Positions 34,203-46,031 of a DNA stretch of 64,000 nucleotides are shown here, one piece after another. Below the pieces are notes generated by a model, which saw only the letters and a program-made list of their open reading frames with translations, ran no database searches and was not told the origin of the DNA. The stretch comes from Oryza sativa Japonica Group (lineage: Eukaryota > Streptophyta > Magnoliopsida > Poales > Poaceae): NCBI RefSeq assembly GCF_034140825.1, contig NC_089043.1, positions 18,670,001 to 18,734,000 on the forward strand. Reading direction: 5' to 3'. The position numbers were made by a program, and so were the translations under genes. Position 1 is the first letter of the stretch; each line of letters starts with the position of its first letter.

Positions 34203-35811
34203 TGCTAATGAACTGAACAGGGATCTTTCAATGTTGGAAGATGTTGCTACAGCGTGCGGATTTGCTGTGTGAGTTTGTAGGGATCATCGGGGCTTTAAAT
34301 AGGGAAACATGTACCATGATAACCAAAGGCCAAGAGAGCTTCATGGTCCAAAATTGATTGGTTGCATGCATGTGTGCCAAGTGTTCGGTCCGCAGTGCAT
34401 GCTATCTCTTGTCTTGACTGAGCCTGCAGGATCCAAATCTGGACTTCCACAACCCCGATATGAAATTTATATGTACGCAAGATGTTAATGGCTTATAACA
34501 CATTGTCCGGTTGGCAATAGGTACGCGAATGAGCATGAACGACGTGTCGAGGGGTGTTGTCAAAGAAAAACAAAGGTAAGAACCACTTTGGCAACAAATT
34601 CGACAAGGTCATCAGCGATTCTTATACGAGTCTACGCAACGGTCACTAAAGTTCCAATAGCATGTGAAGCTATAAACATATCATTCAGGTTCCTAGGCAT
34701 CAAACTTCGCCAATGTTACTTAGGGTGTGTTTGTGAGGAGGGGAAAAGAGAATATACGCAAAAAAGGGTGAGTCATCAGCGTATGATTAGTTGAGTGTTA
34801 ATTATTTTATACCTTAAAAATGGATTAGTAGGATTTTTTAACCAACTTTTGTGTTGAATTGTCTTGCGAAAAACACACCGTTTAGCAGTTCGAGAAGCGT
34901 GCGCGCGGCGAACGAGGGATTTTTTTCTCCGGATGCCAAAAAGGCAGCCTTAGAGCGTATAGAGCAAACGAGAAGTAAATGTCGTGGACATCTATGGTGA
35001 ATATGCCACGTTACTCGCTAAGGGTTACGACGAAGCAGTCGTATTTGAGATAGGAAGTGCTTTGCACTTGGACAGCGCCGGGTATGATGCTCTTGTTCTA
35101 GTTTTAGCCGCTCATATGGTACTTATGGCGGAAAAAAAGACATGGCGGGTTGTCGTAAGTCCTAAAAAGAATTCGGATGAAAAAATCATGCCCGTTTTAC
35201 TGAAGGGCACGCCGAATAGGGAGCTACGTACATAAATATTTCTTTGGCTAACTCTTTGAATAGGTCCAGCGGCTGAAACAAGGAGGCTAGCGCAGTTGTG
35301 CTATTGATTCAAGGCGGTTTGCAACCTATCTAAATGCAAGATGCCTAGGAAGCGGGATATTTAACATGGAGGTTTTGGGCAAACCGAAAGGTCTCGTCAC
35401 AAGTCCTATGGTTATTTTACATGGAATCTCGGCAAATAACAGTCGCCCAACAACAGTCTTATATGTGTGCATATATCGAAGCGTTGATGCACGCAAGCTG
35501 GTCCGGTTTATGTTATTTCTTACAAAAGATATTTTTACTCCATACTTTTATTTAAAGAATCATTCAAAGGATTTCATGGAAAAAAAAAGTTCCGCCAAGT
35601 GCCAAGGATCGACATTTTGAACTAGAAATGTTAGATGGCACCGGATTATTTTTTTTCCACCTTGTGCTCTTACAAATGGAGAGAATGGAATGAGTAGAAT
35701 TGATTGCACGACATTTATTACATAAATAACCGTTGATACTCAGTACGTGTCCGGTCGTCTACCAATGTCGGCGATGTAGTAGTAGACCTTTATTGATGGT
35801 TGGCGTGTGGC

Positions 35812-36216
35812 TCATGATGCGATTACCTGCATAACAGCCACTTTGAAGGATTCATCCATCAACTTAAACTTGTCAGCTGGGGCGGCATCGAGGACAGCTT
35901 TAGCTGCTTTCTTGTAGGCAAGTGAAGTTGCAGCAACTTTCTTCTCATCTCCTTGGGCCATCCCGAGAGCAGTTATGGCGAAGATTCTCCGCTTCCACGT
36001 GGCAGCTTCAACTTCATCCTTTTTTGCTGGTGGGGCAGCAGCCACAACGGAGTCGGCGGCCTCGTTGATGGCCTGAGCTGCCTCATCCAAGCGCTTATCG
36101 ACAGGGGCGAGGAGGGCCTTGTTGAAGCTCTTCTCGACGGGGGCGTCGCATTCCACTTGCACTAACACGGCCGATGCCGCGATGGCTGCAAGGAGTAGGG
36201 CGACGGCTTTGGCCAT
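35812..36216 (-). CDS. Group 5/6 pollen-allergen-like secreted protein, copy 8
   Basis: Complete 134-codon copy, protein identical to the reference. TATA box at 36308-36315. The leader variant is shared with copy 7, so units 7 and 8 are sister copies in this part, although the unit 8 spacer has the shorter 2005-bp form. Confidence 0.87.
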   Translation of the reverse strand: MAKAVALLLAAIAASAVLVQVECDAPVEKSFNKALLAPVDKRLDEAAQAINEAADSVVAAAPPAKKDEVEAATWKRRIFAITALGMAQGDEKKVAATSLAYKKAAKAVLDAAPADKFKLMDESFKVAVMQVIAS

Positions 36217-37816
36217 TGCTAATGAACTGAACAGGGATCTTTCAATGTTGGAAGATGTTGCTACAGCGTGCGGATTTGCTGTGTGAGTTTGTAGGGATCA
36301 TCGGGGCTTTAAATAGGGAAACATGTACCATGATAACCAAAGGCCAAGAGAGCTTCATGGTCCAAAATTGATTGGTTGCATGCATGTGTGCCAAGTGTTC
36401 GGTCCGCAGTGCATGCTATCTCTTGTCTTGACTGAGCCTGCAGGATCCAAATCTGGACTTCCACAACCCCGATATGAAATTTATATGTACGCAAGATGTT
36501 AATGGCTTATAACACATTGTCCGGTTGGCAATAGGTACGCGAATGAGCATGAACGACGTGTCGAGGGGTGTTGTCAAAGAAAAACAAAGGTAAGAACCAC
36601 TTTGGCAACAAATTCGACAAGGTCATCAGCGATTCTTATACGAGTCTACGCAACGGTCACTAAAGTTCCAATAGCATGTGAAGCTATAAACATATCATTC
36701 AGGTTCCTAGGCATCAAACTTCGCCAATGTTACTTAGGGTGTGTTTGTGAGGAGGGGAAAAGAGAATATACGCAAAAAAGGGTGAGTCATCAGCGTATGA
36801 TTAGTTGAGTGTTAATTATTTTATACCTTAAAAATGGATTAGTAGGATTTTTTAACCAACTTTTGTGTTGAATTGTCTTGCGAAAAACACACCGTTTAGC
36901 AGTTCGAGAAGCGTGCGCGCGGCGAACGAGGGATTTTTTTCTCCGGATGCCAAAAAGGCAGCCTTAGAGCGTATAGAGCAAACGAGAAGTAAATGTCGTG
37001 GACATCTATGGTGAATATGCCACGTTACTCGCTAAGGGTTACGACGAAGCAGTCGTATTTGAGATAGGAAGTGCTTTGCACTTGGACAGCGCCGGGTATG
37101 ATGCTCTTGTTCTAGTTTTAGCCGCTCATATGGTACTTATGGCGGAAAAAAAGACATGGCGGGTTGTCGTAAGTCCTAAAAAGAATTCGGATGAAAAAAT
37201 CATGCCCGTTTTACTGAAGGGCACGCCGAATAGGGAGCTACGTACATAAATATTTCTTTGGCTAACTCTTTGAATAGGTCCAGCGGCTGAAACAAGGAGG
37301 CTAGCGCAGTTGTGCTATTGATTCAAGGCGGTTTGCAACCTATCTAAATGCAAGATGCCTAGGAAGCGGGATATTTAACATGGAGGTTTTGGGCAAACCG
37401 AAAGGTCTCGTCACAAGTCCTATGGTTATTTTATATGGAATCTCGGCAAATAACAGTCGCCCAACAACAATCTTATATGTGTGCATATATCGAAGCGTTG
37501 ATGCACGCAAGCTGGTCCGGTTTATGTTATTTCTTACATAAGATATTTTTACTCCATACTTTTGTTTAAAGAATCATTCAAAGGATTTCATGGAAAAGAA
37601 AAGTTCCGCCAAGTGCCAAGGATCGACATTTTGAACTAGAAATGTTAGATGGCACCGGATTATTTTTTTTTCCCCTGGTGCTCTTACAAATGGAGAGAAT
37701 GGAATGAGTTGCACGACATTTATTACATAAATAACCGTTGATACTCGGTACGTGTCCGATCGTCTACCAATGTCGGCGATGTAGTAGTAGACCTTTATTG
37801 ATGGTTGGCGTGTGGC

Positions 37817-38221
37817 TCATGATGCGATTACCTGCATAACAGCCACTTTGAAGGATTCATCCATCAACTTAAACTTGTCAGCTGGGGCGGCATCGAGGAC
37901 AGCTTTAGCTGCTTTCTTGTAGGCAAGTGAAGTTGCAGCAACTTTCTTCTCATCTCCTTGGGCCATCCCGAGAGCAGTTATGGCGAAGATTCTCCGCTTC
38001 CACGTGGCAGCTTCAACTTCATCCTTTTTTGCTGGTGGGGCAGCAGCCACAACGGAGTCGGCGGCCTCGTTGATGGCCTGAGCTGCCTCATCCAAGCGCT
38101 TATCGACAGGGGCGAGGAGGGCCTTGTTGAAGCTCTTCTCGACGGGGGCGTCGCATTCCACTTGCACTAACACGGCCGATGCCGCGATGGCTGCAAGGAG
38201 TAGGGCGACGGCTTTGGCCAT
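37817..38221 (-). CDS. Group 5/6 pollen-allergen-like secreted protein, copy 9
   Basis: Complete 134-codon copy, protein identical to the reference. The upstream region is a distinct variant (GCTAATGCGCGTGG near 38266, CCTAAGGCC near 38342) that recurs only at copy 13. TATA box at 38313-38320. Confidence 0.87.
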   Translation of the reverse strand: MAKAVALLLAAIAASAVLVQVECDAPVEKSFNKALLAPVDKRLDEAAQAINEAADSVVAAAPPAKKDEVEAATWKRRIFAITALGMAQGDEKKVAATSLAYKKAAKAVLDAAPADKFKLMDESFKVAVMQVIAS

Positions 38222-39830
38222 TGCTAATGAACTGGACAGGGATCTTTCAATGTTGGAAGATGTTGCTAATGCGCGTGGATTTGCTGTGTGAGTTTGTAGG
38301 GATCATCGGGGCTTTAAATAGGGAAACACGTACCATGATAACCTAAGGCCAAGAGAGCTTTGTGGTCCAAAATTGATTGGTTGCATGCATGTGTGCCAAG
38401 TGTTCGGTCCGTAGTGCATGCTATCCCTTGTCTTGACTGAGCCTGCAGGATCCAAATCTGGACTTCCACAACCCCGATATGAAACTTATATGTACGCAAG
38501 ATGTTAATGGCATATAACCCATTGTCCGGTTGGCAATAGGTACGCGAATGAGCATGAACGACGTGTCGAGGGGTGTTGTCAAAGAAAAACAAAGGTAAGA
38601 ACCACTTTGGCAACAAATTCGACAAGGTCATCAGCGATTCTTATACGAGTCTACGCAACGGTCACTAAAGTTCCAATAGCATGTGAAGCTATAAACATAT
38701 CATTCAGGTTCCTAGGCATCAAACTTCGCCAATGTTACTTAGGGTGTGTTTGTGAGGAGGGGAAAAGAGAATATACGCAAAAAAGGGTGAGTCATCAGCG
38801 TATGATTAGTTGAGTGTTAATTATTTTATACCTGAAAAATGGATTAGTAGGATATTTTAACCAACTTTTGTGTTGAATTGTCTTGCGAAAAACACACCGT
38901 TTAGCAGTTCGAGAAGCGTGTGCGCGGCGAACGAGGGATTTTTTTCTCCGGATGCCAAAAAGGCAGCCTTAGAGCGTATAGAGCAAACGAGAAGTAAATG
39001 TCGTGGACATCTATGGTGAATATGCCACGTTACTCGCTAAGGGTTACGACGAAGCAGTCGTATTTGAGATAGGAAGTGCTTTGCACTTGGACAGCGCCGT
39101 GTATGATGCTCTTGTTCTAGTTTTAGCCGCTCATATGGTACTTATGGCGGAAAAAAAGACATGGCGGGTTGTCGTAAGTCCTAAAAAGAATTCGGATGAA
39201 AAAATCATGCCTGTTTTACTGAAGGGCACGCCGAATAGGGAGCTACGTACATAAATATTTCTTTGGCTAACTCTTTGAATATGTCCAGCGGCTGAAACAA
39301 GGAGGCTAGCGCAGTTGTGCTATTGATTCAAGGCGGTTTGCAACCTATCTAAATGCAAGATGCCTAGGAAGCGGGATATTTAACATGGAGGTTTTGGGCA
39401 AACCGAAAGGTCTCGTCACAAGTCCTATGGTTATTTTACATGGAATCTCGGCAAATAACAGTCGCCCAACAACAGTCTTATATGTGTGCATATATCGAAG
39501 CGTTGATGCACGCAAGCTGGTCCGGTTTATGTTATTTCTTACATAAGATATTTTTACTCCATACTTTTGTTTAAAGAATCATTCAAAGGATTTCATGGAA
39601 AAAAAAAGTTCCGCCAAGTGCCAAGGATCGACATTTTGAACTAGAAATGTTAGATGGCACCGGATTATTTTTTTTCCACCTGGTGCTCTTACAAATGGAG
39701 AGAATGGAATGAGTAGAATTGATTGCACGACATTTATTACATAAATAACCGTTGATACTCGGTACGTGTCCGGTCGTCTACCAATGTCGGCGGTGTAGCA
39801 GTAGACCTTTATTGAAGGTTGGCGTGTGGC

Positions 39831-40235
39831 TCATGATGCGATTACCTCCATAGCAGCCACTTTGAAGGATTCATCCATCAACTTAAACTTGTCAGCTGGG
39901 GCGGCATCGAGGACAGCTTTAGCTGCTTTCTTGTAGGCAAGTGAAGTTGCAGCAACTTTCTTCTCATCTCCTTGGGCCATCCCGAGAGCAGCAAAGGCGA
40001 ACATTCTCCGCTTCCAGGTGGCAGCTTCAACTTCATCCTTTTTTGCTGGTGGGGCAGCAGCCACAACGGAGTCGGCGGCCTCGTTGATGGCCTGAGTTGC
40101 CTCATCCAAGCGCTTATCGACAGGGGCGAGGAGGGCCTTGTTGAAGCTCTTCTCGACGGGGGCGTCGCATTCCACTTGCACTAACACGGCCGATGCCGTG
40201 ATGGCTGCAAGGAGTAGGGCGACGGCTTTGGCCAT
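39831..40235 (-). CDS. Group 5/6 pollen-allergen-like protein, variant copy 10, promoter displaced by LTR
   Basis: Complete 134-codon copy of a diverged type. Changes from the reference are Ala13Thr, Ala47Thr, Ile78Met, Ile81Phe, Thr82Ala, Val128Ala and Gln130Glu. Only 7 bp of native leader remain upstream of the ATG before a solo LTR starts at 40243. The native TATA box now lies at 43345-43352, over 3 kb away. The LTR has the same orientation as the gene, so transcription from the LTR could in principle replace the lost promoter. Otherwise the copy may be silent. Confidence 0.85.
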   Translation of the reverse strand: MAKAVALLLAAITASAVLVQVECDAPVEKSFNKALLAPVDKRLDEATQAINEAADSVVAAAPPAKKDEVEAATWKRRMFAFAALGMAQGDEKKVAATSLAYKKAAKAVLDAAPADKFKLMDESFKVAAMEVIAS

Positions 40236-40237
40236 TG

Positions 40238-40242
40238 CTAAT
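40238..40242. repeat. Target-site duplication CTAAT (left)
   Basis: CTAAT before the LTR start at 40243, repeated at 43256-43260. Confidence 0.95.
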
Positions 40243-43200
40243 TGTCACGCCCGGAATTTCTATCCAAAATTCCAAACGCTTACATGTGTGTGAACCCTCG
40301 TCCAGGAATCAGCCGAGGCACACAATAACAAATTGATAATAGAGTACAATTATTACTCTAATTAATAAGCGAATAAAATGTCATTACAGAGGTAGATAGT
40401 TCCTCTCAATCAATAAAGATCTAAGCAGCGGAAAATAAAATAAACGGCGCAGACGGCTCCACTCCACAGGCAGCTTGACCAAGGCTACACCTACTCCTCC
40501 ACACCATCAGCCTCATTGAAGAACTCTTCCTCTGATGAATGATTGCAAGGTGAGTATATGACATACTCAGCAAGCCACGCAGCAAATATGCAAGTGCACA
40601 GGGTAACAAAGGATGGCATAATAGGGCTCCATTTGCAAAAAGCAGCATTTAGCAAACATTTGAGAATTTAAAACAGTTAAGTATTTAAACAATATTAATC
40701 CAACACTATACAACATACCCTGTTGTATAGGCCCATCCATTCTGAACAACCATCCCGGCTGCACAGTTCTATCTCCAAACCAGGAATATACCATTCCAAA
40801 CCAGGAGCTAATCAAATTATTACCAGTTATAGCATCTTCTATTATGGTGAGAAGGGTGAGACTAATCACGAAAGACATTGTTCGACCCGCCCATAACCGC
40901 GGGCACGGCTATTCGAATAGTTTTACTCTGATCAGAGGTGTACCACTGTACCCACAAGACACAACCCCACATCATGTCACCATGTGCCTCAATACCACCA
41001 CGGTACCTCGGAAAGGAGTTGTGACAATACCCCTCGCATAACACAATCCATTGCAGCGCACCTTCCTGGATCATAATCACCCCCTTATAAACAAGGCATG
41101 GACTCCCCAGCGACCCCCGTGAGCTTATCTCCGCCACTTCTCAGTCTGGTGCCCCGCAATGAACCATGCTATACAAAAGATAAAGCCGTTGCCCATGCTG
41201 GCTTGTGGTTGGCACGATAAATGTTTCACAACCGAAACTCGTGAACCGGTCCTTAATTGTCATGAGCACGACCAGCAAAACCATGTGCTCACAACCCACC
41301 ATTATCAGGCTTTAGTTGGCACATTAATTAATTAACTAACCACGATTGACCATCGTGAACTATCAATAAGCCATCATGAAATAATAGTGAATCATAAGTT
41401 ATCCCAAAAGTGAGCTAATGTTTCTAAGCAGGGCTAAGCAATTATACCTAATATCTAGTTGAACCAATATAAATAAAGTTCAACCAGTCAAATTATTATA
41501 ACCCAAGGTATCAAGGAATAAGGTAAACAAGAACAAAAGGGCTATAACAAACAATAGGTTATTTCCACCCAATGACATTCGAAAATAAATGCAATAGTTG
41601 AAAAGAAATAATAGCTTTAAATAGGATCAACATGCTCAAAGGGTTGTTTGGGATCTGTGTGACTTGCCTTGCTGGCCTTGGAACTCTTCAAACTCTTCTC
41701 CGGCGAAAACGGACTCTCCGGAAACGACGGAATCTAAGCAGAAAAGAACAAAATTACCAAAACAACACATAAACAAGCATGAACAGTACGTGTGGATATT
41801 TTTAATGTGTAGATCTCAATTTTAGAAAAATTTAGAGACTTGAACCAACTAAATCGGAGCTAAGATGAATTAGTTATGAATTTTTAAAGATTAAATCGGA
41901 TTAAAAACACTTATATCGGTTTAAATTGAATTATGACGCAATAATGAATTATTTTTGAAAAGGAAAAAGGGATTTATTGCGTCAGCGGGCTAGGGTTTCG
42001 GTGGACCGGGCGCACGGGCGGCGGTTCACGCGAACGGACGGCCGAGATTCGATCCAATCCAAACGGACGGCCGAGATCGATCGGGTCCACGGCGGCTCAC
42101 GGCGGACGACCCTGATGACGTCAGCGGTGACGTCACCGACAGCGGCGGCGGCTCGGCGGAGCGGACGGCTTGGGCGGCGCACGCTCGCCGACGAACGGCG
42201 GCGCGAGGACGCTAACGAAGAGCACCAGCACGTATAGGACGACGCGGCGAACACACCGGTGACCAAAACGGCGGCGGACGAACAACGGACGACAACAGCG
42301 ACGAGAAGGAAGCGGCGGAAACCTTCGGGTTGTCGACGGCGACGCTGCTCCGGTGATCTCCGGCGACGGCGAAGGGGCGAACGAGGACGGCGACGCGACG
42401 GCGACCACGATGACGTCCTTCCCGAGCGACGGCGACGTCTGGAACGGCGGCGGCGCACGGCTGGAGCGGCGGCGACGACGGCAAAGCTAGGGCACACGGC
42501 GCTAGAGCTCTTCCGGCGACGAGAGGCAAAGGCGAAGGTGGCGACGGGTAGAGGAGACTCCGGGGGTCCTTTTAAAGGGGCTCGGAGGCGGCGACGAAGG
42601 CCCACGGCGACCGGCGACGGCGAAGGAAACCTCGGGCTTGGAGAGAAAGAAACCGATCCGAATCGAACTCGATTCCACGAGCTTCCAAAACGTTTTAGCC
42701 GATGATTCCAAAGGAGAAAAGGTAGAGGAGATCCCGGCGATCATTTCCCCCCTATCAATTCGGCCGGAGAAGGAAAGGAACGGCCGAATTTGGAAAGGAA
42801 CGGCGGCGGCGGCTCGGCGGCGGCGCGCTAGGGTTTCGGCCCGAGGAAGACGACGGGCCTGACAGGTGGGACCCACCTGTCAGCGACCGAACGCACGCGC
42901 GCGCGGGCGGCTCGGCTGCGGACTGGGCCGACTTGGGCCGGGGGAGAGAGAGAGAGAGTTTTGGGCCGACTTTCGGCCCAAAGCCAAAAGAGAACTTTTA
43001 AAACCTTTTTTTCAATTTAAATTATTTCTTAAATGCAATTCCATTTATTAAAAATACTTTCTTAGCTCAAATAAATCCCAGAAAAATCTAGGAATTATAG
43101 AATTAAGCAAAGTATTTAATGAAATTTTATCTGGCCCCATTTTATATTGGAATTTATTAATTAAACTTAGATTTTCTTTTCAACACTTTTAAAATAAATT

Positions 43201-43255
43201 CTAGAAATTCCATTTAAACAACAATTTATATATTTTGAATTTTCAGGGTGTGACA
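40243..43255 (-). mobile_element. Solo LTR (second family) at the 5' end of gene copy 10
   Basis: A 3013-bp solo LTR with TGTCAC...TGACA ends and CTAAT duplications, no internal region. It is related to 17564-20966 and 46032-49243 by shared blocks throughout. GC-rich stretch about 41980-42960, with spurious Arg/Ser frames. Confidence 0.94.
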
Positions 43256-43425
43256 CTAATGAACTGGACAGGGATCTTTCAATGTTGGAAGATGTTGCTA
43301 CTGCGCGCGGATTTGCTGTGTGAGTTTGTAGGGATCATCGGGGCTTTAAATAGGGAAACACGTACCATGATAACCTAAGGCCAAGAGAGCTTCATGGTCC
43401 AAAATTGATTGGTTGCATGCATGTG
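43256..43425 (-). promoter_or_regulatory. Orphaned native promoter of gene copy 10
   Basis: It contains the TATA box (43345-43352) and the CCAAT/RY pair (near 43408-43424) in normal spacing, but its gene is now separated by the LTR at 40243-43255. Any transcript starting here would run into LTR sequence. Confidence 0.7.
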
Positions 43426-44864
43426 TGCCAAGTGTTCGGTCCGTAGTGCATGCTATCCTTTGTCTTGACTGAGCCTGCAAGATCCAAATCTGGACTTCCA
43501 CAACCCCGATATGAAATTTATATGTACGCAAGATGTTAAGGGCAGAAAACCCATTGTCCGGTTGGCAATAGGTACGCGAATGAGCATGAACGACGTGTCG
43601 AGGGGTGTTGTCAAAGAAAAACAAAGGTAAGAACCACTTTGGCAACAAATTCGACAAGGTCATCAGCGATTCTTATACGAGTCTACGCAACGGTCACTAA
43701 AGTTCCAATAGCATGTGAAGCTATAAACATATCATTCAGGTTCCTAGGCATCAAACTTCGCCAATGTTACTTACGGTGTGTTTGTGAGGAGGGGAAAAGA
43801 GAATATACGCAAAAAAGGGTGAGTCATCAGCGTATGATTAGTTGAGTGTTAATTATTTTATACCTTAAAAATTGATTAGTAGGATATTTTAACCAACTTT
43901 TGTACCGAATTGTCTTGCGAAAAACACACCGTTTAGCAGTTCGAGAAGCGTGCGCGCGGCGAACGAGGGATTTTTTTTCTCCGGATGCCAAAAACGCAGC
44001 CTTAGAGCGTATATAGCAAAGGAGAAGTAAATGTCGAGGACATCGATGGTGAATATGCCACGTTACTCGCTAAGGGTTACGACGAAGCAGTCGTATTTGA
44101 GATAGGAAGTGCTTTGCACTTGGACGGCGCCGGGTATGATGCTCTTGTTCTAGTTTTAGCCGCTCATATGGTACTTATGGCGGAAAAAAAGACATGGCGG
44201 GTTGTCGTAAGTCCTAAAAAGAATTCGGATGAAAAATTCATGCCCGTTTTACTGAAGGGCACGCCGAATAGGGAGCTACGTACATAAATATTTCTTTGGC
44301 TAACTCTTTGAATAGGTCCAGCGGCTGAAACAAGGAGGCTAGCACAGTTGTGCTTTTGATTCAAGGCGGTTTGCAACCTATCTAAATGCAAGATGCCTAG
44401 GAAGCGGGATATTTGACATGGAGGTTTTGGGCAAACCGAAAGATCTCGTCACAAGTCCTATGGTTATTTTACATGGAATCTCGGCAAATAACAGCCGCCC
44501 AACAACAGTCTTATATGTGTGCATATATCGAAGCGTTGATGCACGCAAGCTGGTCCGGTTTATGTTATTTCTTACATAAGATATTTTTACTCCATACTTT
44601 TGTTTAAAGAATCATTCAAAGGATTTCATGGAAAAAAAAAAGTTCCGCCAAGTGCCAAGGATCGACATTTTGAACTAGAAATGTTAGATGGCACCGGATT
44701 ATTTTTTTTCCACCTGGTGCTCTTACAAATGGAGAGAATGGAATGAGTAGAATTGATTGCACGACATTTATTACATAAATAACCGTTGATACTCGGTACA
44801 TGTCCGGTCGTCTACCAATGTCGGCGGTGTAGCAGTAGACCTTTATTGAAGGTTGGCGTGTGGC

Positions 44865-45269
44865 TCATGATGCGATTACCTCCATAGCAGCCACTTTGAA
44901 GGATTCATCCATCAACTTAAACTTGTCAGCTGGGGCTGCATCGAGGACAGCTTTAGCTGCTTTCTTGTAGGCAAGTGAAGTTGCAGCAACTTTCTTCTCA
45001 TCTCCTTGGGCCATCCCGAGAGCAGCAAAGGCGAACATTCTCCGCTTCCACGTGGCAGCTTCAACTTCATCCTTTTTTGCTGGTGGGGCAGCAGCCACAA
45101 CGGAGTCGGCGGCCTCGTTGATGGCCTGAGTTGCCTCATCCAAGCGCTTATCGACAGGGGCGAGGAGGGCCTTGTTGAAGCTCTTCTCGACGGGGGCGTC
45201 GCATTCCACTTGCACTAACACGGCCGATGCCGCGATGGCTGCAAGGAGTAGGGCGACGGCTTTGGCCAT
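44865..45269 (-). CDS. Group 5/6 pollen-allergen-like secreted protein, variant copy 11
   Basis: Complete 134-codon copy of the diverged type: Ala47Thr, Ile78Met, Ile81Phe, Thr82Ala, Val128Ala and Gln130Glu relative to the reference. It lacks the Ala13Thr of copy 10. Native promoter intact, TATA box at 45361-45368. This is the only variant-type gene in the window with its own promoter in place. Confidence 0.87.
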   Translation of the reverse strand: MAKAVALLLAAIAASAVLVQVECDAPVEKSFNKALLAPVDKRLDEATQAINEAADSVVAAAPPAKKDEVEAATWKRRMFAFAALGMAQGDEKKVAATSLAYKKAAKAVLDAAPADKFKLMDESFKVAAMEVIAS

Positions 45270-46026
45270 TGCTAATGAACTGGACAGGGATCTTTCAATG
45301 TTGGAAGATGTTGCTACTGCGCGCGGATTTGCTGTGTGAGTTTGTAGGGATCATCGGGGCTTTAAATAGGGAAACACGTACCATGATAACCTAAGGCCAA
45401 GAGAGCTTCATGGTCCAAAATTGATTGGTTGCATGCATGTGTGCCAAGTGTTCGGTCCGTAGTGCATGCTATCCTTTGTCTTGACTGAGCCTGCAAGATC
45501 CAAATCTGGACTTCCACAACCCCGATATGAAATTTATATGTACGCAAGATGTTAAGGGCAGAAAACCCATTGTCCGGTTGGCAATAGGTACGCGAATGAG
45601 CATGAACGACGTGTCGAGGGGTGTTGTCAAAGAAAAACAAAGGTAAGAACCACTTTGGCAACAAATTCGACAAGGTCATCAGCGATTCTTATACGAGTCT
45701 ACGCAACGGTCACTAAAGTTCCAATAGCATGTGAAGCTATAAACATATCATTCAGGTTCCTAGGCATCAAACTTCGCCAATGTTACTTACGGTGTGTTTG
45801 TGAGGAGGGGAAAAGAGAATATACGCAAAAAAGGGTGAGTCATCAGCGTATGATTAGTTGAGTGTTAATTATTTTATACCTTAAAAATGGATTAGTAGGA
45901 TTTTTTAACCAACTTTTGTATCGAATTGTCTTGCGAAAAACACACCGTTTAGCAGTTCGAGAAGCGTGCGCGCGGCGAACGAGGGATTTTTTTCTCCGGA
46001 TGCCAAAAAGGCAGCCTTAGAGCGTA

Positions 46027-46031
46027 TAGAG
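46027..46031. repeat. Target-site duplication TAGAG (left)
   Basis: TAGAG before the LTR start at 46032, repeated at 49244-49248. Confidence 0.94.

Larger units (their letters stand above)
30754..40242 (-). repeat. Tandem gene array, middle block (rest of unit 5, units 6-9, start of unit 10)
   Basis: The array resumes after the large element. Units start at 31784, 33798, 35812, 37817 and 39831, with periods of 2014, 2014, 2005 and 2014 bp. Length changes come mainly from a 9-bp indel (AGAATTGAT, for example near 33681) and a poly-T tract. All copies to the right carry GTCTTGAC and GACGTGTCG where the left block has GTCCTGAC and GACGTTTCG. Confidence 0.97.
43256..46031 (-). repeat. Tandem gene array block (rest of unit 10, first part of unit 11)
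   Basis: Continuation of unit 10 after the solo LTR (2016 bp without the insertion), then unit 11 from 44865 up to the next LTR. Both upstream regions have the third promoter variant (GCTACTGCGCGCGG near 43299 and 45312) and AAGGGCAGAAAACCC (near 43544 and 45556). Confidence 0.96.
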
